A stretch of 64,000 bases of DNA from Anaerolineales bacterium (GTDB lineage: Bacteria > Chloroflexota > Anaerolineae > Anaerolineales > JABWBV01): assembly GCA_020634875.1 (NCBI GenBank), contig JACKAX010000006.1, positions 62,001-126,000 of the forward strand, written 5' to 3'. Below the pieces are notes generated by a model, which saw only the letters and a list, made by a program, of their open reading frames with translations, was not told where the DNA came from and made no database searches. Of the stretch, positions 32,793-40,660 are shown piece after piece. The first letter of the stretch is position 1. Each line of letters opens with the position of its first letter. The translations under genes were made by a program, and so were the position numbers.

Positions 32793-33227
32793 ATGGCCCC
32801 TATTTCCCCCGATCTTCTCAACGACACGCTCAGCCTGATCTCCCTGGCGCGCGAGGCCGCGCTCGCGAAAGGCAACCAGGCTCAGGCCGACCGGTTCGCC
32901 CCGGTCGCGAAAGAGCTTCACTCGCTGGTTAACGAAACCCGCACGGGTAGCGCCACGACCGCCAACGCCGCACCGTCGAAACCCGCCGTTTCTGCCCCGC
33001 CGTCCAGCACTCCGACCGGGGTCATGGCAGAGTCCGGGTTTCAGGCATTGCTCGCGGCATCCCAATCCAAAAGTCGAACGGTCAATCCGCTCTCCGCCGC
33101 CCTCGAACGCAATCAGATGGTCGCTGCGATGGGCGCGGGCGGCATGTCCGACCTCGACATCGCCCGGCAAATGGGGATGACGAGGGAGGAGGTAAGGGTA
33201 GTGCTCAATATAGGAGGTTTCGCATGA
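32793..33227 (+). CDS. Flagellar-operon hypothetical protein with C-terminal HTH-like segment
   Basis: A 144-residue protein starting three bases after fliA and overlapping the next gene by four bases. An N-terminal helix (LLNDTLSLISLAREAALAKG) is followed by an Ala/Thr/Pro-rich linker. The C-terminal MSDLDIARQMGMTREEVRVV resembles a helix-turn-helix. The ending recalls DUF6115-type flagellar proteins of Firmicutes (EIAxxLGxSxGEV), but the membrane anchor of those is missing. Function unknown. Confidence 0.7.
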   Translation: MAPISPDLLNDTLSLISLAREAALAKGNQAQADRFAPVAKELHSLVNETRTGSATTANAAPSKPAVSAPPSSTPTGVMAESGFQALLAASQSKSRTVNPLSAALERNQMVAAMGAGGMSDLDIARQMGMTREEVRVVLNIGGFA

Positions 33228-33982
33228 TCAAAGGACTTTACGCCGCCGCCTCGGCTATGATTGCTGGCATGAACCGGCAAAACGCTTTGGCGCATAATAT
33301 TTCCAACATGGACACGCCCGGGTTCAAGCAAATTCTCGTCACGATGGGCGAGTTTGTGAATACCCGCGTGGTACATCCCCCCGCCGCGACCGTCAACGCG
33401 GGCCGGATGACCTACGTAGGTACCCTGGGGCTGGGGGTAGAACCCTCGGAGGATCAAACCATTTACACACAAGGCGCGCTCAAATACACCTCGCAGCAGC
33501 TTGATTTTGCCATCGAGGGACCGGGATTCTTTCGGGTAGAAACCCCAAACGGGGAACGGTACACCCGCGACGGGCGGTTTATCCGCGATGCGGAAGGGCA
33601 GTTGGTTACGGTGGACGGGTATTACCTCCTCGACGCGAACGGCCAACATATCACGCTTCCCGAAGGCGATGTAATGGTCCTCGGCAATGGGACCATGTAC
33701 GTGGACAACGCCGAAGTCGCGCAAATCGGCCTTGCCGGGTTTGCCAACCCCGAAACGGACCTCACTCCGGACCTGCCTAACACCTTCACCGCGCTTAACG
33801 CTCCGAACAACGCCGAACTAGGCATCATCAACCAGGGCTACCTGGAAATGTCCAACGCCGACCCGGCAGAATTGATGACCCAAATGGTTATGGTCTCTCG
33901 TGCCTACGAAGCTGCCCAACAGATGGTGCAAAACCAGGATGAACTGTTGGGGAAGACGATTGCCAGGTTGGGGCAAGTTTGA
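33224..33982 (+). CDS. flgF: Flagellar basal-body rod protein FlgF-like
   Basis: A 252-residue rod/hook-family protein. It begins MIKGLYAAASAMIAGMNRQN and has the N-terminal motif LAHNISNMDTPGFKQ. A central segment reads LDFAIEGPGFFRVETPNGER and YTRDGRF. The C-terminus is NQGYLEMSNADPAELMTQMV and SRAYEAAQQMVQNQDELL. FlgF and FlgG are close relatives; the MIKGLY start favours FlgF, with moderate certainty. A very strong AGGAGG precedes the ATG. Confidence 0.88.
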   Translation: MIKGLYAAASAMIAGMNRQNALAHNISNMDTPGFKQILVTMGEFVNTRVVHPPAATVNAGRMTYVGTLGLGVEPSEDQTIYTQGALKYTSQQLDFAIEGPGFFRVETPNGERYTRDGRFIRDAEGQLVTVDGYYLLDANGQHITLPEGDVMVLGNGTMYVDNAEVAQIGLAGFANPETDLTPDLPNTFTALNAPNNAELGIINQGYLEMSNADPAELMTQMVMVSRAYEAAQQMVQNQDELLGKTIARLGQV

Positions 33983-34077
33983 TGACATGAAATAGAAAAA
34001 AGGAATCAGGAAATAGGTTATCCCAATTCCCAATTCCTAATTTCCCCTTCCTTCTTCTTACCCACAAAAGGACTCCT

Positions 34078-34812
34078 ATGCCCACTTTCACCCAACTTCT
34101 CCACGTTACCCGTAGCGGAATGCTCTCCCGGCTGGAGGCACTGGATGTCGCCAGCAATAATCTCGCGAATGTCAACACGGTTGGCTATAAGCGCGGGCGG
34201 GCGAATTTTCAGGAATTGCTCAGCGAACAAATGGAAGGCGGCGCGCGCATCCGGGCGACGCAAAATCTGATGGAACAGGGTGGTCTGCAAACCACGGAAA
34301 ACCCGCTTGACCTCGCCATTGAAGGCACCGGATTTTTCCAGATCGCCCTCCCCGACGGGCGCACGGCCTACACACGTGATGGGCAATTGTTCATGGATGC
34401 GAATCGCGATCTGGTCACTGCCGACGGCTTTCCGCTCGTGTGGACGGGGCAAATCCCTGCGGACGCCGAAGATGTGTTCGTCAACCCAGACGGCACGGTG
34501 ATGGCGCTCCAAAACGGGACGTGGAACGAGATCGGCAATATCGAACTGGCACGGTTCCCGAACTCGACCGGCTTGCAAAATTACGGGCAGAATCTCTGGT
34601 TGGAAACGGATGCCTCGGGGGCCGCAGAAGTGGGTGCGCCGCGCGCAGATGGTTACGGTCAAATCCTGGGCAGCGCGCTGGAATCGTCCAATGTCAGCCT
34701 CGCCGAAGAAATGACTAGTCTCACCACATTGCAACGTGGTTTTGAGATGTCGTTGAAGATTTTTCAACAGACAGACACGATGCTGTCGGAAGCGATTAAT
34801 ATGAGGAAATAA
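34078..34812 (+). CDS. flgG: Flagellar basal-body rod protein FlgG-like
   Basis: A 244-residue rod protein. It has SGMLSRLEALDVASNNLANV at the N-terminus, LDLAIEGTGFFQIALPDGRT with YTRDGQLFMDANRDLVTADG centrally, and LGSALESSNVSLAEEMTSLT with QRGFEMSLKIFQQTDTML at the end. The final segment is characteristic of distal-rod proteins. Together with the preceding gene, FlgB and FlgC it supplies the rod; no bushing (FlgH/FlgI) genes were found. A weak AAAGGA site precedes the start. A sigma-28 promoter begins 11 bases after its stop. Confidence 0.88.
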   Translation: MPTFTQLLHVTRSGMLSRLEALDVASNNLANVNTVGYKRGRANFQELLSEQMEGGARIRATQNLMEQGGLQTTENPLDLAIEGTGFFQIALPDGRTAYTRDGQLFMDANRDLVTADGFPLVWTGQIPADAEDVFVNPDGTVMALQNGTWNEIGNIELARFPNSTGLQNYGQNLWLETDASGAAEVGAPRADGYGQILGSALESSNVSLAEEMTSLTTLQRGFEMSLKIFQQTDTMLSEAINMRK

Positions 34813-34822
34813 GCCCCATCCC

Positions 34823-34849
34823 TCAAGTTTTGCGTCACTCTGCCGATAA
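34823..34849 (+). promoter_or_regulatory. Sigma-28 promoter of flgM operon
   Basis: TCAAGTTT (34823-34830), an 11-base spacer and GCCGATAA (34842-34849) match the enterobacterial FliA consensus TAAAGTTT-N11-GCCGATAA with one mismatch. It is 128 bases upstream of flgM and should drive flgM, flgN, flgK and flgL. Confidence 0.92.
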
Positions 34850-34881
34850 CGAATACAGAACCATTTTATCTTTTACCCTTC

Positions 34882-34937
34882 AGGAACGGCGTTCGTCCGT
34901 CCAGAAGGCTGATGATTAAGACACGAACGCCGTTCCT
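34882..34937. repeat. 15-bp inverted repeat in flgM leader
   Basis: AGGAACGGCGTTCGT (34882-34896) and ACGAACGCCGTTCCT (34923-34937) are exactly complementary around a 26-base loop. It lies in the transcribed leader between the sigma-28 promoter and flgM, and has no T-run. Confidence 0.8.
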
Positions 34938-34977
34938 TAAATCGTCAGAGCGCAAAAAAAACGATGAGGCATCCCGT

Positions 34978-35262
34978 ATGAAAATCGAGCACCTTCCCCT
35001 CCAACAGACTCTCAAAGCGCAGGCCGGATACGCAACTGACATGCGCCGCACTAGCAGCACCGACCGCACCACTGCCACCGATCATGCGGCCCTCTCCGAA
35101 GAAGCCCGCCTGCTCTCTCGCGCCCGCCAGGTTCTTGAAGAAACCTCTGACGTCCGCGAAGAAAAAGTCACCGCCCTTCGCCAGCAAGTACAGGATGGCA
35201 CCTACCAGGTCCCCCTGGAAAAACTCGCCAACTTATTGGTCAAACGTTTGTCGCAAGACTAA
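34978..35262 (+). CDS. flgM: Anti-sigma-28 factor FlgM
   Basis: The ATG at 34978 gives 94 residues. The N-terminal half is polar and probably unstructured; the C-terminal half has FlgM-like helices: ALSEEARLLSRARQVLEETS, REEKVTALRQQVQDGTYQVP and LEKLANLLVKRL. FlgM holds FliA inactive until it is exported after hook completion. The sigma-28 promoter upstream provides the usual autoregulatory loop. Confidence 0.92.
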   Translation: MKIEHLPLQQTLKAQAGYATDMRRTSSTDRTTATDHAALSEEARLLSRARQVLEETSDVREEKVTALRQQVQDGTYQVPLEKLANLLVKRLSQD

Positions 35263-35279
35263 CTGTCTTCACCAACCCC

Positions 35280-35348
35280 GCATCCTTCGACTACGCTGGA
35301 CAAAAATAAACTTAACACATAAACCGCTTACCACTCCGCTCAGGATGC
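35280..35348. repeat. 69-bp dispersed intergenic repeat, copy 2
   Basis: It begins GCATCCTTCGACTACGCTGG and ends CACTCCGCTCAGGATGC, with the same length and ends as the copy at 27887-27955. It is followed by TCACTAATCACTCGTCACTC and TCATCACTTCTCCCC, which abuts the next start codon. Confidence 0.8.
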
Positions 35349-35397
35349 TTCCACAATAATTTATTCACTAATCACTCGTCACTCATCACTTCTCCCC

Positions 35398-35907
35398 ATG
35401 TCCGCCCCAAACCTCCTCACCTCCCTCGAAAGCCTCCTTGTCAAAGAATTTCGCGCCCTTCAGACACTCCTCGCCCTCACCCGCGACGAACGTATGGCCC
35501 TCACCGTTTACGATTGTGAGGCCCTTGCCAAACTTGTGGAACGAAAAGAAATTCTGCTCGATGAATTGGGACAGATGGAGCACCAACGCCAAACCACCCT
35601 CCACGAACTGATTCAAATCGCCCGCCAACGGTTCCCCTTCCCCGACCCCGCAGAACTCCTCGCCGCCCTGGACACCTCTGCCGCCGACAGGATAGCCCGT
35701 CTCCAAGAAGGTATGACGGTTATCTCCGCCAAAATCCGTGAACTCACCCCAGGCAATCAAGTCCTCGCCACCACCGCCTTAGAAAGGCTCGACGCCACCC
35801 AGACTTTTCTTCTCAAACTCTTCCAACCCTTCCCGGCATACCAACCTGCCTACTACGCCCCCGCCTTACAACCGGCTATGTCGTTTGATCACGACCACAT
35901 CGCATAA
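35398..35907 (+). CDS. flgN: FlgN-like flagellar chaperone
   Basis: A 169-residue helical protein. The order LLTSLESLLVKEFRALQTLL, KLVERKEILLDELGQMEHQR, then a Gln/Arg-rich middle and TALERLDATQTFLLKLFQ fits the FlgN family, which escorts the hook-filament junction proteins FlgK and FlgL. Position between flgM and flgK is the canonical place. The start is preceded by pyrimidine-rich DNA instead of a Shine-Dalgarno. Confidence 0.85.
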   Translation: MSAPNLLTSLESLLVKEFRALQTLLALTRDERMALTVYDCEALAKLVERKEILLDELGQMEHQRQTTLHELIQIARQRFPFPDPAELLAALDTSAADRIARLQEGMTVISAKIRELTPGNQVLATTALERLDATQTFLLKLFQPFPAYQPAYYAPALQPAMSFDHDHIA

Positions 35908-35916
35908 GGCCTTCCT

Positions 35917-37317
35917 ATGACTCTCTTCTCCGGTATCAACCTGGCCCTCCAATCTATGTTGGCCCACCAACAAGCGATCCAAGTTACAGAACATAACGTC
36001 GCGAATGCCAACACCCCCGGCTACCATCGTCAGGAAGCCGTTCTCAATGCTGGCCCACCTTACCCTTACCCCGGCATGAGCTACGGCATCTATGCAGGGC
36101 AGATGGGCGGAGGTGTCCTCGTGAATCAACTTCGCCGGTTTAGCACAGGACTTCTCGATGCACAAATCCGCCGCGAACAGGCCAGCGCCTCATACTCCGA
36201 CCGGTTCAGCACGCTCCTCAACCAGGTCGAAGGCACCCTCGCCGAAACCACGGAAGACGGTGTCGCCGCCAAACTTGACGCCTTTTGGAGCGGATGGCAG
36301 AGCCTCAGTACCGATCCGTCCAGCCTCACCGCCCGTGCCGACCTCCACACCCGCGCCACTGCCCTCGCGGACGCCCTTAACCGCCGCGCCAGCGACCTCA
36401 ACAACCTCCGCAAAAATCAAGATACAACCATTACCGATCTCGTCAGCGACATCAACACCTCCGCCAACCGTATCGCCCAACTCAACACGGAAATCACCCG
36501 CGTCCTCGGCATTGGCGACCAACCGAACGATCTCCTCGACGAACGGGATCGCCTGCTCGATCATTTGAGCGAACTCACCGGCGCGACCTCCGCCCAACAG
36601 GAAAATGGCGAAGTCCTCGTCTCCCTTGGTGGACATGCCCTTGTTGTTGGCAAAGAAACCTTCGCCCTTTCCACCACCCCCGATGCAGCCAACAGCAATC
36701 TCCTGCAAATCACCTGGCCCAACGGCGCGACCTACACCCCCTCCAAGGGCGAACTAGGCGCAGTTCTCACCGCCCGCAACCAGACCATCCCCGCCCAGTT
36801 GAACGGGTTGGACACCCTCGCCAGCACCCTCGCCGCCCGCGTCAACACCCTGCACCAAAGCGGCTTCGGCCTCAACAACGCCACCGGCCTCGATTTTTTC
36901 ACCGGGACCGATGCCCTCTCCCTCCGTGTAAATGCCACCCTCGATGACGTTAGCAACATCGCCACTTCTGCGGCCCCCGACTCCCCCGGAGATGGCTCAA
37001 TCGCTGGACAAATTGCCGCCGTCCAACACGAACTCCTGCTCAATGGGGGAACCACAACCCTCAACCAATACCAGGCCAATCAAGCCGCTTCCTTTGGCCT
37101 GCAACTCTCTCAAGCCCTTTCCGATACCGACACCCGTCAACTTGTTGTTAACGCTCTCAGCCAACAACGCGAATCCGAATCAGGCATCTCCCTTGACGAA
37201 GAGGCCACCAACCTTATCAAATACCAACGCGCCTTTGAAGCCGCCGCCCGCCTGATGACCACCATGGACGAAATGCTGAACACAATCATCAATGGCATGG
37301 GTGTGGTGGGGAGGTAA
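35917..37317 (+). CDS. flgK: Hook-associated protein 1 (FlgK)
   Basis: A 466-residue junction protein. The N-terminal motif is VTEHNVANANTPGYHRQEAV and the C-terminal motif is SGISLDEEATNLIKYQRAFE, followed by AAARLMTTMDEMLNTII. Between are coiled helical domains (DFWSGWQSLSTDPSSLTAR-like, and DRLLDHLSELTG). FlgK connects hook to the FlgL/filament. It is slightly shorter than enterobacterial FlgK (about 550). It ends four bases before the flgL start codon. Confidence 0.95.
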   Translation: MTLFSGINLALQSMLAHQQAIQVTEHNVANANTPGYHRQEAVLNAGPPYPYPGMSYGIYAGQMGGGVLVNQLRRFSTGLLDAQIRREQASASYSDRFSTLLNQVEGTLAETTEDGVAAKLDAFWSGWQSLSTDPSSLTARADLHTRATALADALNRRASDLNNLRKNQDTTITDLVSDINTSANRIAQLNTEITRVLGIGDQPNDLLDERDRLLDHLSELTGATSAQQENGEVLVSLGGHALVVGKETFALSTTPDAANSNLLQITWPNGATYTPSKGELGAVLTARNQTIPAQLNGLDTLASTLAARVNTLHQSGFGLNNATGLDFFTGTDALSLRVNATLDDVSNIATSAAPDSPGDGSIAGQIAAVQHELLLNGGTTTLNQYQANQAASFGLQLSQALSDTDTRQLVVNALSQQRESESGISLDEEATNLIKYQRAFEAAARLMTTMDEMLNTIINGMGVVGR

Positions 37318-37321
37318 TCCT

Positions 37322-38203
37322 ATGAGAATCACCGCCAATATGATCTCCGCCCAACTCATCCACGACATGAACGCAAACATGGAACGTTTAGATAAACTAC
37401 GAACACAAGCCGCCACCGCGAAGAAATTCCAATCGGCTTCAGACGATCCTTTCGCCGCCCGGTCGGCTCTCATCCTGCGCTCTAGCCTGGAATCCGCACA
37501 AGCCTACCTCAACACTGCCCAAACTACGGATGACTGGATGACCGCCACCGAAACAGCGATGGCCCAAATGGAAACCCTCGCCGCAAAAGCCAAAGACCTC
37601 GCTCTCAAAGGCATCTCCGACGGTAATGATGGCAACCGCCCCCTGCTTGGTGCGGAAATCAACGAGCTGCTCCAACAAGCACTCGAAACCATCAATACCC
37701 AACATCAGGGTGAATACCTCTTCGCCGGATACAAAACCAAAACCCAACCCTTCACCCTCCAGGCAGGTACCCCCGACGCTATAACATACAACGGCGATGC
37801 GGGTCTGATCCAACGCGCCCTCGGTACAGGGAACACCGTCACCGTCAACATAGACGGAGATGCCGCTTTCACTCCCCTCCTCACCGCCTTCATCACCACC
37901 CGCGACGCACTCAACGCAGATGACCCCATCGCCGTACAAGCAGCCGTCACCGACCTGCAAACCGCCCTGGAAGGAGAAATCCAAGCCCGGTCGCTCAACG
38001 GCCTCCGCCAGCGCCAGGTTCGCACCGCCCAAACCCGCCTGGAAGACACCCAAACCTTTCTCTCCAAACAGCTTTCCCAAGCCGAAAACGCCGATATGGT
38101 CGAAACTGTCACCCTGCTCAATCAACAAGAAACCACCTACCAAACTGTACTCGAAGTAGGCCGCCGCGCCCTTCAAATGGTTTCCCTCTTTGATGTTCTA
38201 TAA
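37322..38203 (+). CDS. flgL: Hook-associated protein 3 (FlgL)
   Basis: The ATG at 37322 gives 293 residues. It shows the flagellin-like N-terminal domain (MRITANMISAQLIHDMNANM, FQSASDDPFAARSALILRSS), the QHQGEYLFAGYKTKTQPF segment typical of FlgL, and a C-terminal helix (VETVTLLNQQETTYQTVLEV). FlgL is the last junction protein before the filament. It follows flgK by four bases. Confidence 0.95.
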   Translation: MRITANMISAQLIHDMNANMERLDKLRTQAATAKKFQSASDDPFAARSALILRSSLESAQAYLNTAQTTDDWMTATETAMAQMETLAAKAKDLALKGISDGNDGNRPLLGAEINELLQQALETINTQHQGEYLFAGYKTKTQPFTLQAGTPDAITYNGDAGLIQRALGTGNTVTVNIDGDAAFTPLLTAFITTRDALNADDPIAVQAAVTDLQTALEGEIQARSLNGLRQRQVRTAQTRLEDTQTFLSKQLSQAENADMVETVTLLNQQETTYQTVLEVGRRALQMVSLFDVL

Positions 38204-38207
38204 TCTC

Positions 38208-38238
38208 CGTATTGCGTATTTTGACCTTACGCAATACG
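38208..38238. repeat. Short-word hairpin (CGTATTGCGTA family)
   Basis: CGTATTGCGTA and TACGCAATACG form an 11-bp perfect stem with a nine-base loop four bases after the flgL stop. The identical stem words occur at 40605-40642. Confidence 0.8.
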
Positions 38239-38270
38239 CAAAGACCTCCCAAGTTTTTTAGGAATTCAAC

Positions 38271-38480
38271 ATGAACGAATGTGAATGTCTCAAAACCTGT
38301 CTATTCTTCAACGACAAAATGGCTGACGTTCCCGCCACCGCCAAAATGATGAAAAACCGCTATTGTCTGGGGGACAAAAAATCCTGCGCCCGATACATGG
38401 TAAAATCATCTAGTAAACGCGTCCCCGATGACCTATACCCCAACATGGCCGACCGGGCAAAAGCGCTCATAGCTGCATAA
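38271..38480 (+). CDS. Small Cys-rich protein
   Basis: A 69-residue protein. Cysteines occur at positions 4, 6, 10, 32 and 39 (MNECECLKTCLFFNDKMADV near the start, then NRYCLGDKKSCARYMV). This CxCx3C...C...C pattern, with FFNDKM, resembles a family of small uncharacterised bacterial proteins, and could bind a metal or Fe-S cluster. It stands between flgL and csrA, where fliW often lies in other bacteria, yet it has no FliW similarity. Function unknown. Confidence 0.8.
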   Translation: MNECECLKTCLFFNDKMADVPATAKMMKNRYCLGDKKSCARYMVKSSSKRVPDDLYPNMADRAKALIAA

Positions 38481-38556
38481 ACATCAGAATTCCATTATCC
38501 CCACCACCCCAAGTACATCCGCCTTTTAGCGGACACCCCCACCTAGAGAAAACACC

Positions 38557-38811
38557 ATGCTTGTCCTATCCCGTCGTGCCGGAGAAAGCCTCGTTATCGG
38601 GGATGAAATCATCCTCACCATCTTAGCCATTGAAGGGGACAAAGTGAAGATCGGGGTCACTGCTCCGCGCGAGGTTCCGATCAAGCGACAGGAAATCTGG
38701 CAAGCAATCAAAGAACAAGACACCATTGCCGAACATCTTGCCGCCAACCCAGACCCTGCCGCCTTCGAGGAACTCCGCCAGCTCCTTGCTGCCGAAGCTC
38801 CAGCGGAATAA
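38557..38811 (+). CDS. csrA: Carbon storage regulator CsrA
   Basis: An 84-residue RNA-binding regulator. Family residues are plain: MLVLSRRAGESLVIGDEIIL, then DKVKIGVTAPREVPIKRQEI. The RAGES and APREVPI(K)R segments form the RNA-binding face. The C-terminal tail (about 55-84) is longer than in E. coli (61 residues total) and acidic. In Bacillus CsrA represses flagellin translation and is antagonised by FliW; here fliW is not in the window. Confidence 0.97.
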   Translation: MLVLSRRAGESLVIGDEIILTILAIEGDKVKIGVTAPREVPIKRQEIWQAIKEQDTIAEHLAANPDPAAFEELRQLLAAEAPAE

Positions 38812-38839
38812 TCGCAGACGAGCGGAAATAGAAAAAACC

Positions 38840-38870
38840 ATAGGCCGGATTGACAATCCGGCCTATTTTG
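38840..38870. terminator. Terminator ending the plus-strand flagellar arm
   Basis: ATAGGCCGGATT / AATCCGGCCTAT, a perfect 12-bp stem with a three-base loop, is followed by TTTGTTT. An A-run on the left (GAAAAAACC) makes it partly bidirectional for the convergent arm. Confidence 0.88.
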
Positions 38871-38877
38871 TTTAACT

Positions 38878-38938
38878 AAACTTCCGAAATCTCCAACTAC
38901 GACCTTGCCCTCACACAGCCCAAAGACTTCGGAAGTTT
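38878..38938. repeat. 11-bp inverted repeat at convergent junction
   Basis: AAACTTCCGAA (38878-38888) and TTCGGAAGTTT (38928-38938) are complementary around 39 bases. It sits between csrA and the convergent FlhB-C-like gene and contains no gene. Confidence 0.65.
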
Positions 38939-39005
38939 GGGGCCAATGGTGCGACCCTGATCCCCCATAAAACAGGAGAGGGGCGCGGGGATTTGGGGCA
39001 GTGCG

Positions 39006-39293
39006 CTATAACCTCCCCTTCACCCGATACACATAGGCAAGTACCTCCGCCACAACACTATACAGTTCCGGGGGAATGAGTGTCCCCAGATCAACGGTCG
39101 CAAGCGCTGCGGCAAGGATGGGGTCTTCCCGGATCGGGATATTGTTCTCCCGCGCGAGGGTGATGATCTTTTCGGCAACGACGCCTTGTCCGGTGGCGAG
39201 GACGCGGGGGGCGGGATCATGTTCAGCATCGTAGCCCAGAGCGACCGCGCGCGGGGTGAGATGGAGGCGGGAGGGAGAAGGGGGGTAGGGCAT
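39006..39293 (-). CDS. Free-standing FlhB C-terminal-domain-like protein (FhlB/YlqH type)
   Basis: A 95-residue protein equivalent to the cytoplasmic half of FlhB after the cleavage site. RAVALGYDAEHDPAPRVLAT corresponds to LAVALKYDAKTMSAPTVVAK of FlhB, and VVAEKIITLARENNIPIRED and LIPPELYSVVAEVLAYVYRV also match. The NPTH site itself is absent. Homologues (YlqH in Bacillus, FhlB) can substitute for the FlhB C-terminal domain. It lies downstream of the short FliK-like gene, as in Bacillus ylqG-ylqH. Confidence 0.9.
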   Translation of the reverse strand: MPYPPSPSRLHLTPRAVALGYDAEHDPAPRVLATGQGVVAEKIITLARENNIPIREDPILAAALATVDLGTLIPPELYSVVAEVLAYVYRVKGRL

Positions 39294-39352
39294 GGGGAGA
39301 GAAAATGGTCAATTGTGAATAGACAATTCTTAATGGCTAATGCAAGTACATA

Positions 39353-39403
39353 GCACCCTGAGCGGAGAGCCGAGGCTTTGAGAGGCGTGCAGTCGAAGGA
39401 TGC
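39353..39403 (-). repeat. Diverged copy of the GCATCCTTCGACT dispersed repeat
   Basis: Read on the minus strand it begins GCATCCTTCGACTGCACGCC and ends in CTCCGCTCAGGGTGC, like the 69-bp copies at 27887 and 35280, but it is shorter and internally diverged. Confidence 0.65.
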
Positions 39404-39418
39404 GCGTTGGCAACGGTT

Positions 39419-40573
39419 TCATATTTCGACGTTCAAGCCAGATAAATGAACCCGATTGGTTTCAGCAGAATCTTGGGCAATGGTGCAACGGGCGGTGCGG
39501 AGGGTGAAGCCAGTTTCGGCGAGGGCGGTTTCGAGGGTGGGGAGTTCGGTTTCGGCTGCTTGTTGGAGGGCGGGGTCGGGAACGAGGATTTGCAGGCCGA
39601 TTTGACGGTTGACAATGGTGAGGTCAACGGTCATGGTTTGGGTTTCGGTCAGGGCGATTTCCAACACCAGGCGGGTTTGGGCGGGGTCAAGGGGGGCGGA
39701 GGGGTCGTCGTCAGGGGGACGGGCGAGGCGGAGGTGGGCGGTGGTGGGGGTGAGGTCGTTGGGCGGGTTGGGGAGGAGGATGGGGAGGGCAACGGTCAGC
39801 CAGCGTCCGTTAGGGAGTGGGGTTTGGGGATCGGCGTTGAGGAGGTGGGTGTGGCGCAGGCTATCAAAGAACTGGTCAAAATCTTTGAGGAGGTGGGGGG
39901 CGTGTTCGGCGAGGGTGTCGCGGAGGCAGACCAGGGTGAGGAGGCTATCAGGAGCGTCGCTAGAAGTGGCGAGGCTGTGTTCCAGAGAGCGGTAGAGGAG
40001 AGTGAGGGTGTGCTGAGTGTGGGCGGCGAGATCGGCGGGAGGGGTGTCCGCGGGAAGGGGGAGGTTTTCGAGGAGGGGAAGAAGATCGGCGAGCGCTTCG
40101 GGGAGGGGCTGCCGAAGGGTGCGAAGTCCTTGCGTAAGACGGGTGAGGGTTTCGGAGAGTGGGGGGGTATCTTGCAGCAAAAGGGCAAGGGCAGCAGGGA
40201 CGATGGGCAAACCAGCCGCTTTAAGTTGGGCGGCAGCGAGCGCTTCGGGTGGCCCCCAGTGCGGGATTTCGGCGAGGGCCTGGGTCAGTTCGGCGAGGGT
40301 TTGGGCAGTAACGGGGAGGTTCTGGTCGAGGAGGGCGCGGGCAAGCGTGAGGTGCAGTTGATCAGTGGGGAGGTTGAGCGCTTCGAGCAGGTGGGGGATC
40401 AGATTGGTGGGGGCGTTGGGTACGTTGACTGGTGAAGGGTTCCCCGCGGAAACCGGGGGCATTCCTCGTTGGGAATTTGGTTGACCTAGATAGGTGGCCG
40501 TTTCGTGGCGGGGTACATAAAGCGCGCGGGGGGGGATATTTTCAACCGGAGGAGGAGTAAGAAGCGGGGGCAT
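39419..40573 (-). CDS. Second, shorter FliK-like protein (YlqG type)
   Basis: The ATG at 40573 is chosen because the longer frame starts inside the CGTATTGCG hairpin; the product is 384 residues. The Leu/Pro-rich body (LLEALNLPTDQLHLTLARAL, LPEALADLLPLLENLPLP) leads to a C-terminal domain of alternating strands (TRLVLEIALTETQTMTVDLT, IVNRQIGLQILVPD) like the hook-length-control C-domain. It pairs with the FlhB-C-like gene, as in ylqG-ylqH. It is distinct from the giant FliK at 42920. Function is inferred. Confidence 0.7.
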   Translation of the reverse strand: MPPLLTPPPVENIPPRALYVPRHETATYLGQPNSQRGMPPVSAGNPSPVNVPNAPTNLIPHLLEALNLPTDQLHLTLARALLDQNLPVTAQTLAELTQALAEIPHWGPPEALAAAQLKAAGLPIVPAALALLLQDTPPLSETLTRLTQGLRTLRQPLPEALADLLPLLENLPLPADTPPADLAAHTQHTLTLLYRSLEHSLATSSDAPDSLLTLVCLRDTLAEHAPHLLKDFDQFFDSLRHTHLLNADPQTPLPNGRWLTVALPILLPNPPNDLTPTTAHLRLARPPDDDPSAPLDPAQTRLVLEIALTETQTMTVDLTIVNRQIGLQILVPDPALQQAAETELPTLETALAETGFTLRTARCTIAQDSAETNRVHLSGLNVEI

Positions 40574-40604
40574 GAAGTTTGCCTGACTTATTCCGTACCC
40601 CGTA

Positions 40605-40642
40605 TTCCGTATTGCGTATGTCCCCATTTACGCAATACGGAA
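40605..40642. repeat. Short-word hairpin (TTCCGTATTGCGTA)
   Basis: A perfect 14-bp inverted repeat, TTCCGTATTGCGTA / TACGCAATACGGAA, with a ten-base loop separates flgE from the short FliK-like gene. It shares the words of 38208-38238. Confidence 0.85.
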
Positions 40643-40660
40643 CACGAAATACGATCTACT

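Noticed and set aside
39446..40435. A 329-codon plus-strand frame
   Set aside because: It lies antisense to the short FliK-like gene and has a low-complexity Gly/Glu composition, with no family resemblance.
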